Assembly: GCA_026413225.1 (NCBI GenBank)
Contig: CM048556.1
Coordinates: 22,297,115-22,361,114 of the forward strand
Direction: 5' to 3'
DNA from: Otis tarda
Taxonomy: Eukaryota; Chordata; Aves; Otidiformes; Otididae
DNA: 64,000 nt
Of this stretch, positions 34,401 through 45,114 are shown piece after piece. The position numbers were made by a program, and so were the translations under genes. Within the stretch, counting starts at the first letter, position 1; each line of letters starts with the position of its first letter. Under the pieces are notes generated by a model. It saw only the letters and a list, made by a program, of their open reading frames with translations. It searched no databases and had not been told where the DNA came from.

Positions 34401-34495
34401 CGGCCGCCGCGGCAGGAGGCAGCGCCCGCCGCCCCCCTCCTCGGCACCGGGCCGCCGCGACGCACTACCGGCGGAGGGCGGGGCAGCGCGGGGGC
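34401..34495 (-). other. VAMP7: Predicted VAMP7 non-coding first exon
   Basis: The minus strand shows a good donor, GGCCG|GTGAGCGG, with the exon edge at 34401. VAMP7 is known to have a non-coding first exon in other species. The upstream edge is a guess. An alternative donor is GTTGCG|GTGAGG near 34,221-34,231. Confidence 0.45.
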
Positions 34496-34496
34496 C

Positions 34497-34510
34497 GCTG
34501 GGAGCTGTAG
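34497..34510 (-). promoter_or_regulatory. ZNF143/THAP11-like motif 1
   Basis: The minus strand reads CTACAGCTCCCAGC, close to the ACTACAATTCCCAGCATGC-type consensus for ZNF143/THAP11. Confidence 0.65.
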
Positions 34511-34530
34511 GCCGCCGCCGCGCGGAGGCT

Positions 34531-34545
34531 GTTGGGAGCTGTAGT
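34531..34545 (-). promoter_or_regulatory. ZNF143/THAP11-like motif 2
   Basis: The minus strand reads ACTACAGCTCCCAAC, 34 bp from the first copy and 10 bp upstream of the POLR1D ATG. Confidence 0.7.
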
Positions 34546-34554
34546 CCGGCGGCC

Positions 34555-34593
34555 ATGGCGGAGGAGGGCGAGAGGAAGGCCGCGCTGGAGACG
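34555..34593 (+). CDS. POLR1D: POLR1D coding exon 1
   Basis: It encodes [13 protein letters not shown] and ends at GTGAGTG, inside the CpG island. Confidence 0.93.
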
Positions 34594-37500
34594 GTGAGTG
34601 AGTGCGGCTGCCCGGCTCGGGGGGACCGGACGGGACGGGGCTCGGCTCGGCCCTGCTCTCCCCTGGTAGCAGCAACCGGGGCCTCCCCGGCGCTTCCCGG
34701 GCCCGGCGGGGGCGGCTCCGCCTCAGCACGGGGGCGGCGCCGGGATCACTCGTGACGGCGAGGACGGGCCCGGGGGAACGGCGGCTCCGCAGGCCGCGTC
34801 CCCGGGCGGGCAGGGGCAGCGATGCCGGCTGAGGCCGTGGCTAACCGGCCTCCCCTGCCCTGCAGCCGCCTCCCGCGCGGAATCCCCCTCACACACCCGC
34901 CCCGCTTTCCCCCCCCCCCCAAACCCGCTGGGTTTTACCTGGCACGGAGCGGTGAGCGGGGGGGACAGCGGGCCGTGCTGCCCGGAACGGGAGGGGCAGA
35001 GAGCAGTGCGCCTTTTCGATGAATTTCTTGAAGTTTGAGATTGTCCCACAGGGAAGAGGAGCAGCAGGAAGTCGGGACTGAGCTATTTTAAAGCTAAGTT
35101 AGGACTGACAGTTTCTAAAACAAGCCTTGCTTTGTAAAAATCGCTCGGCGCTGCTTAAGATCAGGCCGTGGGTGGCTTTGCCCGTTAGCCGTGGGCCCCA
35201 GCAGCCCGCCTCGTCTGCTCTCTTGCACCGGTTTAGAGTCACAGAGGGGTTTGGGAGGGCAGGGACCGTTAAAGCCCACCCAGCCCAACCCCCTGCCAGG
35301 AGCAGGGACATCTCCAACCGGATCAGGTTGCTCAGAGCCCCGGCCAACCTGGCCTGGAACGTTTCCAGGGATGGGGCACCCACCGCCTCTCTGGGCACCC
35401 TGGGACAGTGCTCCACCACCCTCAGCAGAAAAAAAATTTCCTTATGTCCAGTCTGAATCTACCTCCTTCTATTTTAAAACTATTACCCCTAATCCTATCA
35501 CACCAGGCTCTGCTGAAGAGTTTCTCCCTGTCTTTCCTGTAGTTCCCTTTTAGGTACTGGGAGCTACTGGATTTAGGTTGCTGAGCCCTGTGCAGGAGGT
35601 TATGCCCCCGTTTCCGTCTCCAGTACCCACTGCAGGCAGCAGAAGGCACTAGATGGCAATGCACTTCACGCTGGCAGGGTTGCAGGCTCCCTGCTCGCCA
35701 GTCTGTCAGTGGGAAAGGAGGAGAGCTGAGCACCAGGACAGCTGTACAGGAGAAACAAGTGTCTCTGTAAGTTGCCTGGTTTTAAAAGCTGCCTGTGAGG
35801 AAGGCTTAATGCAGCCATTTTCCATAATCTCTCAGCCTACAGCCCCTACACTTTTCCTAATGGCTCACAGACACTAGAGTCTGTTAGCGAGAGCCTGGCT
35901 CCTGCTCGTTCCCTTTTTCAGGCTTTGCAGAGCTGTATTCTCCTCCCTGGACGTGCAGGCAGCAGGCTGGAAGTCACAGTTGCAGCGGGAAGCCCAGTCC
36001 TAGTCCTGCAAGTCCAGTGTGACGAACAGAATTGATCTGTGGAGAGCTGCAGTTACCAGAGAGGCCCTTGGCGACACACCAGCAGATCCCCCCTGGGGAA
36101 TGCAGTACCCTACAGAAGGCAGGGCGTGTAGAAAGCGATACTGGCTCAGGAAGGCCAGCAAAGGATATATATTCTGACAAAAAAGGCAAATTAGGCATAG
36201 AATAGAGTGAGCGTAGGGACAGGTGAGTTGTAGGACTGTTCCCCGCCCGCTTCACATCTAGCCGATCCCAGCTGTCTCAGCGCTGTCCCGGTGTCTCTGC
36301 CGCAGCACTGCCTCGGCACCAGATACCACATTAAATAATTAATCGTCATTAATCACAGCCGCTCCGAGCAGGGGAGCCGCTGGGTGATGTGAGATTGCAG
36401 CTCTTAGGCTTGTGTGGCCAGTAGAGGAGGAGGAAGGCATCCGATGCCTGGGTGGCCGGCTCGCAGGGGCTGTATCCCGGCCGTGCTGGGAGGGTGGACC
36501 CCAGGTTGTCTTCGGGGAAGTGCAGGCTTCTCCATCTCTGGGATCTCAAGCAAATTTGATCAATCCTAAAGCGGCCTCAAAATCTCATCAGCTTTTTCTC
36601 CCTCTACTGTAATACAAGAACAAGGACAGTTTGGTAGAGACTAGCAAATGGGTGTGTAACAGACGAGGAAAAACTCCAGACGAGCAGAATTCCTTACCCA
36701 GGGCACCAGGGCTTTTTTTGCAGATTGGCAGAGAATGAGTGGGAGAATGAGTTTTCTTGTGATGAATAGTTTCGTACCTAGACACCTCTGAGGTGAGACT
36801 CAGAAACACCCTGAGAAGTCTCAGCCTTCTGCCTCGGGGCGCAGACGGGATTGCTGAATTGCGCTGCGGGTCTGGGTGATCTCATCCTCCGCGGAAATCA
36901 GCCAGCGTTTCCCTTCTGAACCGCTGAGCCAACCCCCGCGGCGGCAGCCGCACCTGGGGAAGGAGGAACAGGACTGCTGGGGGGTGTTACTACCCGGGGG
37001 AAATCGCGGGGGGTTATAAAACCCCTGGAGCGGTTGAGGATTTGGCCGCGGGCGGGATGCGAGGAGATCAGCGCTCATCTCAGCCTGGCTCCGCACTTAA
37101 CCTTGAAACCTCGCTGCCGCGGAGAGAGGAAGCGATCAGGGCTGCCTGGGCCCGTCAGGCTCCGCCGAGCCTGGGGAGAGGTCAGAGCTCTGCAGCCCGC
37201 TGACAGCCCAGCGATTAATTAGGCGACTCATTGGTTTTGGAGGGGATCCCAGAGCAGTGTTCTCAGGAAGCGCTAGCTGGTTGAGCTCTTTTGGGGCACC
37301 CAGAAGCAGCGGGGGGGTCAGGGGCTGGCTGCTGGTGTTGCGGGGTTTGTTACACCTGGGGCTCAGCAACCTGAGGCTCGCCGGTGGGCTCATGCTGAGC
37401 CTGTGAATTTGGGCTTACAGCTCCTTTGGTTTTTGAGCTGGGGTAAGATTTCACTGCTGGCAGGCAGCATTCCTCCCTGGGGAGTTTTCGGCTGTCCCTC

Positions 37501-40500
37501 TTGTTCCTGTCCAGCTGCATGCTGGTGGGACCGGGGATCACACCAACCTGCACAGTCACTCCCAGCCTCTTTCCACCACGGGTCCTGACGTCACGGCGTT
37601 CTTTGGGCTCCTCTCCTCTCCTGGGAAGAGGAAGGACGCACAGGCACTGTGAGAACCAGGGAGAGGTTTCTCTGAGCTCTGCAAGTTTACACCTCTTCCT
37701 CTGCTGCAAAGAGGCTCTTGGTCACGCTGCAGCACCCACATGTGAGCCAGAGATGGCCCAGCCAGACCCACCAGCCCTCCCAGTTACTCCAGTGCAGCTG
37801 AACACACAGTTTATTCTTCACCCTAAGCCTGGTGTTCGTTACCTCAGAGAGCCATACAGCATCTCTTCTCTCCCCGCTTGTGGTAGGTCCAGGCAGATGG
37901 GACGGATGGAAACTGCGTCACGTTCGTGCTACACGACGAGGACCACACGCTCGGCAATTCCCTCCGCTACATGGTCATGAAGAAGTAAGTGGAGCCTCTG
38001 TGGTGCCTGGTGTTGCTGAGGGTACCTCTGTTTCCTACTCTGACCTTCTCCTTGCTGTCCTGCATCTCAGCTGCTGCTGGAACAAGGCAGATGATCATGC
38101 CTGTGAGGGTCAGAGCTGGTGCCAGACTCCCTGTCTGTCACCTCTGTTCCCAGGATGAAGTTTTCCCACGTGCTGTTAGTGTCAGGTTTCTAAGAGCACT
38201 AATAAGCCTTAACAGGCCTGGCCAGCCACACCTGGGGCCTCCACCCACACCCTGCCCTTGGGCCAGGAGCCCCATTTAAGCTCAGCTCAGGGCTGTCAGT
38301 CCCTCCTGAGCTGTGTTGCAGGAGTATGGGTCTCTAGCTCAGTCTGTGCTCAGCTTATGGACTCCATTCACATGGATGCTGACATAGAGACTGACTTCCT
38401 GACCCGACCTCAACCCTTCCTCGTTGTTGTACATCTGCTTGGCGATCACTGGGTAGTGTCTGCCCCTCGTTACTCTCACCTGACCTGACACTGACCTGCA
38501 GATCGACTTCCTGGCGTGTCCTTGGACCTGCTTCATCCCCCCTGCTTGCGTGGAGATGCAGGAATTGATGCTGGGAATTATCCTGCTGCCCCCCATCAAA
38601 ATATACCAGTGGGTTCCCCCTGGCTGGCTGGTTTTATCGTACTGGGCAGCACTGAGGGTGTGTGAGGATCTGCTGGTAAGCCTCAGCAGAGCTATGGCAG
38701 GAAGTTCAGCGCACCATCTCAAACGGCAGCTGCATTGCAAACGTCCTGTGAACTCCTCTGGTAAATCTCCATGACCAGAGAAACAGCAGGCTTCCTGCAG
38801 AGGGCAGTTCTTTCTGCTGGTGCACAAAGGCTCTGCCAGCCATCTCTGCTCGTGAAGGGAGACGCCCTGCAGCCTGCAAACCGTCTCGGTAAAGCCCTGC
38901 GGCGCCCTAGACCTGTCCACCTCTTCTGCCCCGCAGAGCTGGGACAGGTTTGTGTGCAGTGAGGTTTCCGAGCATCCAGGATCTGCCGTTCGAGCTCTGC
39001 AGGCCTGCCCGCGGCTGCTGGTGGTGCCAGGTCGTGCCAGCCATGTCCTTCCTCTGCAGAGCTCCAGCTGCAGCTCGGAGGCGGACGGGTGTGTGTGAAT
39101 AAGGTTACACGGGTAGTTTCCCTTCAGCCTCTCCCTTGCATGCGATCCTCCGTCATTTTAGAAACATCCTGAGCCCCAGCAGGTCTGGGGTGGCCCGAGC
39201 CTCTGGCTTCCCTGAGACTGGCTGTGGCCTGGCCTGGGTTTCACTGCTCTCTTCTCCTCTCTCCCCTCCTGCAGCCCTGATGTGGAGTTTTGTGGCTACT
39301 GCATCACGCACCCCTCTGAAAGCAAGATCAACTTCCGCATCCAGACCAGAGGTACGGGCGTGCGCGTTTCCCTTGTGTCCAGGACCCTTTTTTTGTGGAA
39401 CTCCCCCTGCTCATGTCAGGTTTCCACCATGAGTCATTTGAATAAAGAAAAGCCCTGTCCTCCCCCTTCTCTGCTAGCCACCTGCAGCTGCTGTGCGCTG
39501 TTGCTCAGCCAGAGCTGCTCTGAGCCGTTGTGCTCCAGCTCTCCAGTTAGCCAGGAGGACTGGAGAGCAAAGCCGGAGTGTGCCGACGCATAGCTGACAG
39601 CTCTGAGCTCCTGCAGTTGCCCGCTGCTCCCAGCCCACCGGCCCCTTCAGCGCCGTCCCCTGCCCTCCGTCCGGGCCCTGCGAGCTCCACAGCTTTGCTG
39701 CCTAGAGGGACGGCGTTATTTCGTTCCTTCCTCATGGGACTGCTCCCTTGAGCATCGCGGATGCAGAAGCCGCTTCCTGGAAGCAAATTTCTAGTTTGTG
39801 CTTGCTGACTCTTTAATTTCCTAAAGATAATTAGTACTCAGGCCGTTCACCTTGCTACGGGAACCCCTTCCCCGTGGAAGTCACTGCAGGATAAGTGTCC
39901 GCTGTCCCTGCGCCACAGCGGGACCTCCGCACTGCGCACCGGCCTCAGCTGCTGGCGGTGGGCTGGCAGGAGGGAGCGTGCGGGCTCATACGTGGCGTGA
40001 GAGCCTGACCGTCGCAGGGACTGCCCCTGGGCCCCTCCGAGCCGCGAGGGAGAGGGCTGCCAGTCCCTTTGGAAGCCACTTCCCATTTCAGCAGCGCATT
40101 TCCTTTCCTGAAGGGGCCCTTCCTGCTGTTGAGCCATTCCGGAAAGGACTCAACGACCTGATGGGTGTTTGCCAACACGTGCTCAGCACATTTGAGGTGA
40201 GACTTTCTGAAGAGCTCGGGGGCCTTTTCTATCTCTCTGTCTCGGAGATCTGGGATCTGTGTTGCCGGCAGCTTTGAGATGAGAAACCTGATAGTTTTTT
40301 ACAGACACTTTCTGCTTGACCTGCAGCGTGGCCTGGCTTCGTTCCCGTTGCAGTGACTGTAAAGCTGAGTCACTTCAGAGAGTACCTGGAGCTCTGGCAG
40401 AGCTTCTCGGGTCCCTCAACGTGTCCAGGCACCGGGCAGAGAGGTCACAGCACAGACCAGGCTGGTGGCACTGTGGTACGTGCGTCGCTCAGATGGCTGC

Positions 40501-40580
40501 TGTTAACAGTTGTCCTTTGCTCTCCTTTGCAGAGGAGCATGAAGGAATACAGGGCGCAGAGGGAGGAAGAGATGCAGTAG
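34555..40580 (+). CDS. POLR1D: RNA polymerase I and III subunit RPAC2 (AC19)
   Basis: RPAC2 is the RPB11/alpha-like subunit shared by RNA polymerases I and III. It dimerises with RPAC1 (POLR1C) to nucleate assembly in the nucleus. Five coding exons are 34555-34593, 37887-37984, 39275-39351, 40114-40196 and 40533-40580, giving 345 bp and 114 aa. The product begins [13 protein letters not shown] and carries the conserved core [19 protein letters not shown] (about residues 24-42), [34 protein letters not shown] and a charged C-terminal helix. The ATG has a strong context (GGCCATGG). It starts at the Met that aligns with an internal Met of human RPAC2, so it is shorter than the 133-aa human form. 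It has multiple introns and no disabling change, so it is not a retrocopy. It is head-to-head with VAMP7 and tail-to-tail with EDNRB2. Confidence 0.95.
35234..35575 (-). mobile_element. Truncated CR1 LINE, 3' end fragment
   Basis: The same CR1 3' segment as the other copies: CAACCCCCTGCCAGGAGCAG, GATCAGGTTGCTCAGAGCCC and on to TTCCCTTTTAGGTACTGGGA. It is on the minus strand. Confidence 0.92.
36830..37260 (+). promoter_or_regulatory. Candidate intronic promoter with TATA box in POLR1D intron 1
   Basis: A CpG-rich block surrounds TATAAAA at 37015-37021, followed after about 30 bp by GC-rich sequence. No downstream coding exon is recognised, so its product, if any, could be an alternative POLR1D 5' exon or a non-coding RNA. 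Confidence 0.35.
37887..37984 (+). CDS. POLR1D: POLR1D coding exon 2
   Basis: It encodes [19 protein letters not shown] and [13 protein letters not shown], the most conserved part of the RPB11-like fold. It ends at GTAAGTGG. Confidence 0.96.
38196..38480. repeat. Unclassified dispersed repeat, copy A
   Basis: The segment beginning GCACTAATAAGCCTTAAC, then CAGCCACACCTGGGGCCTCC and CTGTCAGTCCCTCCTGAGCT, is a diverged match to 58,196-58,450. It may be an old endogenous-retrovirus LTR or another non-coding element; I cannot name the family. Confidence 0.55.
39275..39351 (+). CDS. POLR1D: POLR1D coding exon 3
   Basis: It encodes [17 protein letters not shown] and INFRIQTR. The acceptor is CTGCAG and the donor GTACGG. 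Confidence 0.95.
40114..40196 (+). CDS. POLR1D: POLR1D coding exon 4
   Basis: It encodes [19 protein letters not shown] and QHVLSTFE. The acceptor is CTGAAG and the donor GTGAGA. Confidence 0.94.
40533..40580 (+). CDS. POLR1D: POLR1D terminal coding exon
   Basis: It encodes [15 protein letters not shown] and TAG, a charged helical C-terminus like human RPAC2. Confidence 0.92.
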   Translation, partial: RSMKEYRAQREEEMQ

Positions 40581-40727
40581 CGTTTGGGGACGGCGGTCCC
40601 CGTGGCTGTGTGTAACGGCTGTGTGTTGAATTCCCCGTGTCAAGAGGAATTTGTTTGGTTTTTTTTTATGACCACTGTGATGCAAAGCTGTATTTTCTCT
40701 AATAATAAAGTTTATGAAATTTGATGC
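40581..40727 (+). other. POLR1D: POLR1D 3'UTR
   Basis: A short 3'UTR ending about 18 nt after AATAAA. Confidence 0.8.
40704..40709 (+). terminator. POLR1D: Polyadenylation signal AATAAA, POLR1D
   Basis: A canonical hexamer 124 nt after the stop, followed by a GT-rich element (TGCTGCTGTGGTG). Confidence 0.85.
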
Positions 40728-41445
40728 TGCTGTGGTGACGCTGCATTCAGCTTGGCGCGAGTATGGGAGATGAGAGCAGAAGGCAGCGCTTTCGCTCTTC
40801 TGTCTTGCTTCTTTCCCTCTTCAAGTGTTGTTGCTGCCTCCTTCCCAGGATTTTCAGATCACGGAGTTTGCAGGTAGTCTGGTGCACGGAATCGGCCTGC
40901 CCCAGGGAGCACAGCGGTTCAGCGCTGTGTAAAATGAGGCTTTTGGAGAGGCAGCACCCCCTCCTGACTTAAATCTTTCTGTTACCGGCCCCAGTGCGGT
41001 TGGCTTCAACAGGTAGGGCCAGCCTTCCTTTTTAAACAGATCGTTAGAAAATGTACTCTGGTTTGAGGGTGAGATGAGAAAAGAACCTCTTGGCTTTTTT
41101 AACCCCCTGAAGCGTGCAGACGCAGGGGAGCCCAGACCAGCTCCTCGTGAGCCGGGTTAAAGGGTGCAGCGCTGAAACCCCGGGCCCTGCTGGGGTCTGC
41201 CGGCAGCTAGCCAGGCGGAAGCCTTTTGTCGGGGGCAATGGGGTGTGAAATTGCGGGAGTTTTCCTGCTCTCTGCCGGGGTGTAGGACTGTGAACCTTCC
41301 CAGTTGGCTCCGCACGGGGGGGACACCGCTTGGCTCTTCGCTGGAGGTCTGCAGCTACCAAAGGAACCTGCTGACACTTAATTAAGTATTTAGCAGACTC
41401 CGCAGACCCCCTGCTGCTTCATAAGAAACACCCAGAGATTCTCCT

Positions 41446-44400
41446 TTCAGACACCAGCATGTTTTATTAACATGCAGAGGACTAAGAGGGAGGATGTAAA
41501 ACGTCAGGTTTTCTCTACAAAATCAAATTCAAACACGAATTGACAGACCTGGTCTCTCTGACAGTCTGGCGGCGCGTTTGTGTTCGCAGGCGGTGGGCCG
41601 GGAACCGGCTGAGCCCTGCGTTTCATCGTAAGGCTCCTTCGCGCCTCTCAGCCCGGGAGTTACGAAGAGGAGATTTTTAAAAAGGTCTTGAAACCTGTCA
41701 CTGATCTGCTGGTCGCTTCCCCCGGCGCCCCGGGGATGCTCGGGGCCAGTTGTGTGTTTGCTGGGCTGTGGGGTGCTGATACCTTGGCTCTCTTCTCTCC
41801 CTGCTCTCTCACACTCGGTCAAACTTTGATGTTGGTTTTAGTAGAAGGTGTCCGGGCGGAAAACCCAAGGGGAAAGCTATGCAGAGGAGGAGGAAGCCAC
41901 CGAACAGACGCGCGGCAAGTGACAGCAGTGTGCAGAGCCGGGGTGGATTCATGGCAGTCTGCTTGTTGTGAAATTACTGACGTGCAGATCTGAGACTGGT
42001 TTTGAACCATTTCAGGCTGGAATGTCGATGTGAGCGTGGCTGCTAACGCAGGAGCGATTACGTCTGCTCTGGGAGCATAAAGAGACGGCAGCCACGCGAG
42101 GCCCAGGAGGCTGGGTAAGGGGGAACGATTCCCTGGGTGCTGTGGTTGTATCTGCCCTGTGAGTATTAGCAGGTCCTGGCTGCGCTGCCTGTCCCGAGGA
42201 GAGGATCCTGGCTCTCCGGCACTGCCAAAGGTCACACTGGGAAATTGTCAAGATGCCTCAGTCTTCACTGGGCTGACTGGGAGCTGTGCGTTTCAATATG
42301 CTAGTGTGCAAGTGAAAGACAGAACAACCCTCGTGCAGAGCTGGCAGGCTCTAAACTGTGTGCCGTGCTCATTTGATAGGATGAGGCTGACTTGTACCGG
42401 CTGGGACCGACTTTATTTTGCAGCAAGGAGGGCAGCAGCAGCCAGGGACAGGTCTATAGCTCTAAACATCTAAGTTGCTTTTTTTTTTTCCTTTGCTGTT
42501 TCACCTTTTTGGTGCTTGTGGCTTCCCTACCAGGAGGACACGCAGAGCTTGATGCTCTCTCCTGCTTCTTTGAGGCACTGAGTGCATTTTAGCTGGCCCC
42601 TGTCCCCCCAAGGTATTCCAGTCCTCTAGAGAACAGCATCTCCCTCCCCGTGTCCTGGCTCAGTGGGCTGCTGCCCTGGCACCTCCTGGGTGCGCTGGAC
42701 CCGGAGCTCAGGCGAGCGCAGGAGTTTCAGGGGGTGCCAACAGGGATGCGGAGATGGAGATGTCGACCTGAAGCAAATCACTGCGCAGCGCCTGCTTGCA
42801 GCCTGGCAGGGCAGGCCCTGGAGAGCAGGAGAGGGCCAGCCTCAGCCCGCCGGGAGACCTCCGAGGGGCTGGGCCGCCTGGAGCTGAATTTGCCGGGATT
42901 TGGGGTAGGGACAGTGGGCTGGCTCCATGTGCCACGGGCTTACCCGCCGCTACATCCTTGGAGTGGTGTGAGGCGTTCCTTTCGAGTCACAGAATCCATT
43001 TCCCTGTAAACGTGAACAAATACAGAAACACACAGAATTCAGATTTTTTTTAATAAGCACAATCATTAAAAAATATCCTTCTAGTAAGTGATCTGCAGTG
43101 GAACATTTCAGTCTTTATCCGTTTTCTCCGTCGAATTCATTTGTCCAGCAGCAAAGCGCAGCCAGCCGTAGGGCAGAGGAAGGGGAGCGGGCAGACCTGC
43201 TCCGGCGGGCAAGGAGGTTTGCAGGAAACGTGCTGGTCTGGCGTTGCTCAGCCTGCCCGCTTCTGTTGAAGCCCTTTGTCTTTCAGCAATGGGGTTTGGT
43301 TGTCAAACACCTGCGTTTCAGGGAAGCTAAGCCAAAAACCCCCTAACACCTGGAAAACGCTTTGCTTTGTTTGCAGCTCTTTTCTCTTCTCCCTTTTTCC
43401 TCTCTCCGTTTTTCCCATGGCAAGGTGAAAAGAGCAAAGAAGAAGGAGAGAGGTGAAAGAGGGAAGAAAATACCAACAGCAAAGTATTCAAAACCTTGGT
43501 AACTAAAACCTTCTCACGTAGGTTTTCCTAAAGTTTTGGCAAGAAGTGCAAGCACGGTTTTTACAAAAGCATGCTGGAGAAACGCTTGGGGATTAATTAT
43601 TTTTAACAGCAAATTGGTGAGTGCTCTTTGCTGTGTTTCACTTCGCTCCCGTGGCTCTTCCAGCTGAGATCGGTGCCGTGTCCACCTTAGTCTGACCGTG
43701 AGGATGGCATCTCTGTCCCATGACAAATGGGGTGAACCTTGACGTCGTGGGGCGACGCGTCGGGGTCCGGCCCCGCTGCCCTGCTGGGGCTCAGCCTCCT
43801 TGGCTGGAGGAGGACCAAGCAGAGGCATCAAAATGCGGGGCGCCCCTTTTTTCCCTTCGGAGCTGAGGTGTTGCGGGCGATCCCCCTCCCCGCAGCCAGC
43901 AGCTGAAGGAGGCTGTGGAATTTCCAGCTGCTGAGGACGGCGGATCGGGGCTGGATGCGTTTCTGGAAGGGCACGTCTGGGTCCTCTCCCTTGCGTCCGA
44001 TGTCAGGTGGAGAATTGGCTGCTCCCAGGTGACGCAGGGGGCTGGTTCCTTGGTGCCGGCCTCCTCCGGATTTGAGCCGTCTCTGCCTTCCCTTTCCTGG
44101 CTTCCAGACTCTTCCCTGGAAGGGGAGCGCGCCTGTCCCTGGGGTGCGGGAGCCTGGAGCCGATGGTTTGGCTGGTGCTGCCACCGGCTTCTGCCGCGGA
44201 TACCCGGTCCCCTAAGGCGTGCAGGCACGTGCAGTCGCATCCCTGTGCCGTGCCCAAGCGGGGCGGACGTCATCCCCGGGTGGAGCCTGGGGCAGATTTC
44301 CCAGGAGAAGGTAAAGAGGAGCGGAGCTTTCAGGGCTCCCCGGGTCAGGTTGGTCACACGATGAAGCCCAGATACTTCCCATCTCTCCCTACCGTGGGCA

Positions 44401-44964
44401 GGAGGAGACCTCAGGCTGCTGGTGGTCTGCCAGACGTACGTGGTGCCCGGATCTTATCCCGGCGCTCCGCCCAGGGACAAACTGTCCCAGCAGCGGAGGG
44501 AGGTGATCGGGGGTGTTATCAAAGCCTTTCCGTGACTTTTTCAGCTGGAAATTGTCACTCACGGTCCTCTCCCTCTCCTCCTCATCCCACATCCATCCCG
44601 AAGTGACCACGTCCCAACCTCCCTTCCCTTTTCACACGCGTCTCCCCCCCGCTACGTTTCCACCCGGGACAAACGGCTGTAAGTCACTTGGTTTTCCTGC
44701 GAGGAAATGAAAAATCCCGTAAGGATCCGAACCCCCGTCCTCCGGCGGTGCCTCGGATCGGAGGGCGGATCGGCGCGGCTCAGAGGCTGTGTCCAGAGCT
44801 AGTCCCGGGGGTCCATGAAAAGCTGCGGCTCCTTCCGGGTGGGTTACGACGCAAAGGCAAAAACGATTCGGGCCCAGCCGGGAAACGGCCGTGCGAGAGA
44901 AACGGAAGGGTCCCGCCGCCTCGGCGCAGCGCCTTCTCCTCCCGGCCCCGCGGGCGGCGTGGCT
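41446..44964 (-). other. EDNRB2: EDNRB2 3'UTR (predicted maximal extent)
   Basis: It runs from the stop to the best minus-strand polyadenylation site. Shorter ends are possible at ATTAAA (43049-43054) or AATAAA (42412-42417). The 188-residue open frame at 43,791-44,357 falls inside it and has no family resemblance. Confidence 0.5.
41463..41468 (-). terminator. EDNRB2: Candidate EDNRB2 polyadenylation signal in a hairpin loop
   Basis: AATAAA on the minus strand lies across the loop of a 7-bp inverted repeat (GCATGTT/AACATGC, 41457-41475). GT-rich sequence follows (TGGTGTCTG, GGGTGTTTCTT). Confidence 0.55.
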
Positions 44965-45114
44965 TTAGGAGGAGCTGTACTTGTTACTCAAGCGGGAGCT
45001 GCTCCGGTCCAGCCCGAGCTCCTGCCCGTTGGCTTTCCACTTCCCGACGGAGCCCTTCTCGTCGGTGGGCGTGATGCTCAGGGCCGGCCGCTGGCACCAG
45101 CAGCACAGGCAGGA
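44965..45114 (-). CDS. EDNRB2: EDNRB2 coding exon 7: cytoplasmic tail
   Basis: It encodes [16 protein letters not shown] and ends RLSNKYSSS plus TAA. The terminus matches the EDNRB SSNKYSSS end. The acceptor is CTCGCAG. Confidence 0.95.
   Translation of the reverse strand, partial: SCLCCWCQRPALSITPTDEKGSVGKWKANGQELGLDRSSSRLSNKYSSS

Larger units (their letters stand above)
33890..34900. promoter_or_regulatory. CpG island, bidirectional VAMP7/POLR1D promoter
   Basis: A dense CpG stretch with many GC boxes covers the divergent 5' ends of VAMP7 (minus) and POLR1D (plus). There is no TATA box. Long open frames on both strands are a by-product of the GC content. Confidence 0.88.
34594..37886 (+). 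other. POLR1D: POLR1D intron 1
   Basis: About 3.3 kb. It contains a CR1 fragment (35,234-35,575), a cluster of TAAT cores (36,331-36,355) and a second GC-rich block with a TATA box near 37.0 kb. Confidence 0.7.

Noticed and set aside
33897-34755. Several long overlapping open frames on both strands, one of 215 residues
   Set aside because: They lie in the CpG island, are Pro/Ala/Arg/Gly-rich and overlap the bidirectional promoter; stop codons are rare there because of GC content.
42412-42417. Minus-strand AATAAA as the main EDNRB2 3' end
   Set aside because: No GT-rich downstream element follows, so the site at 41463-41468 is preferred; kept only as an alternative.
42985-43040. GTCACAGAATCC as a possible CR1 terminus
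   Set aside because: No CR1 body follows; the match is too short.
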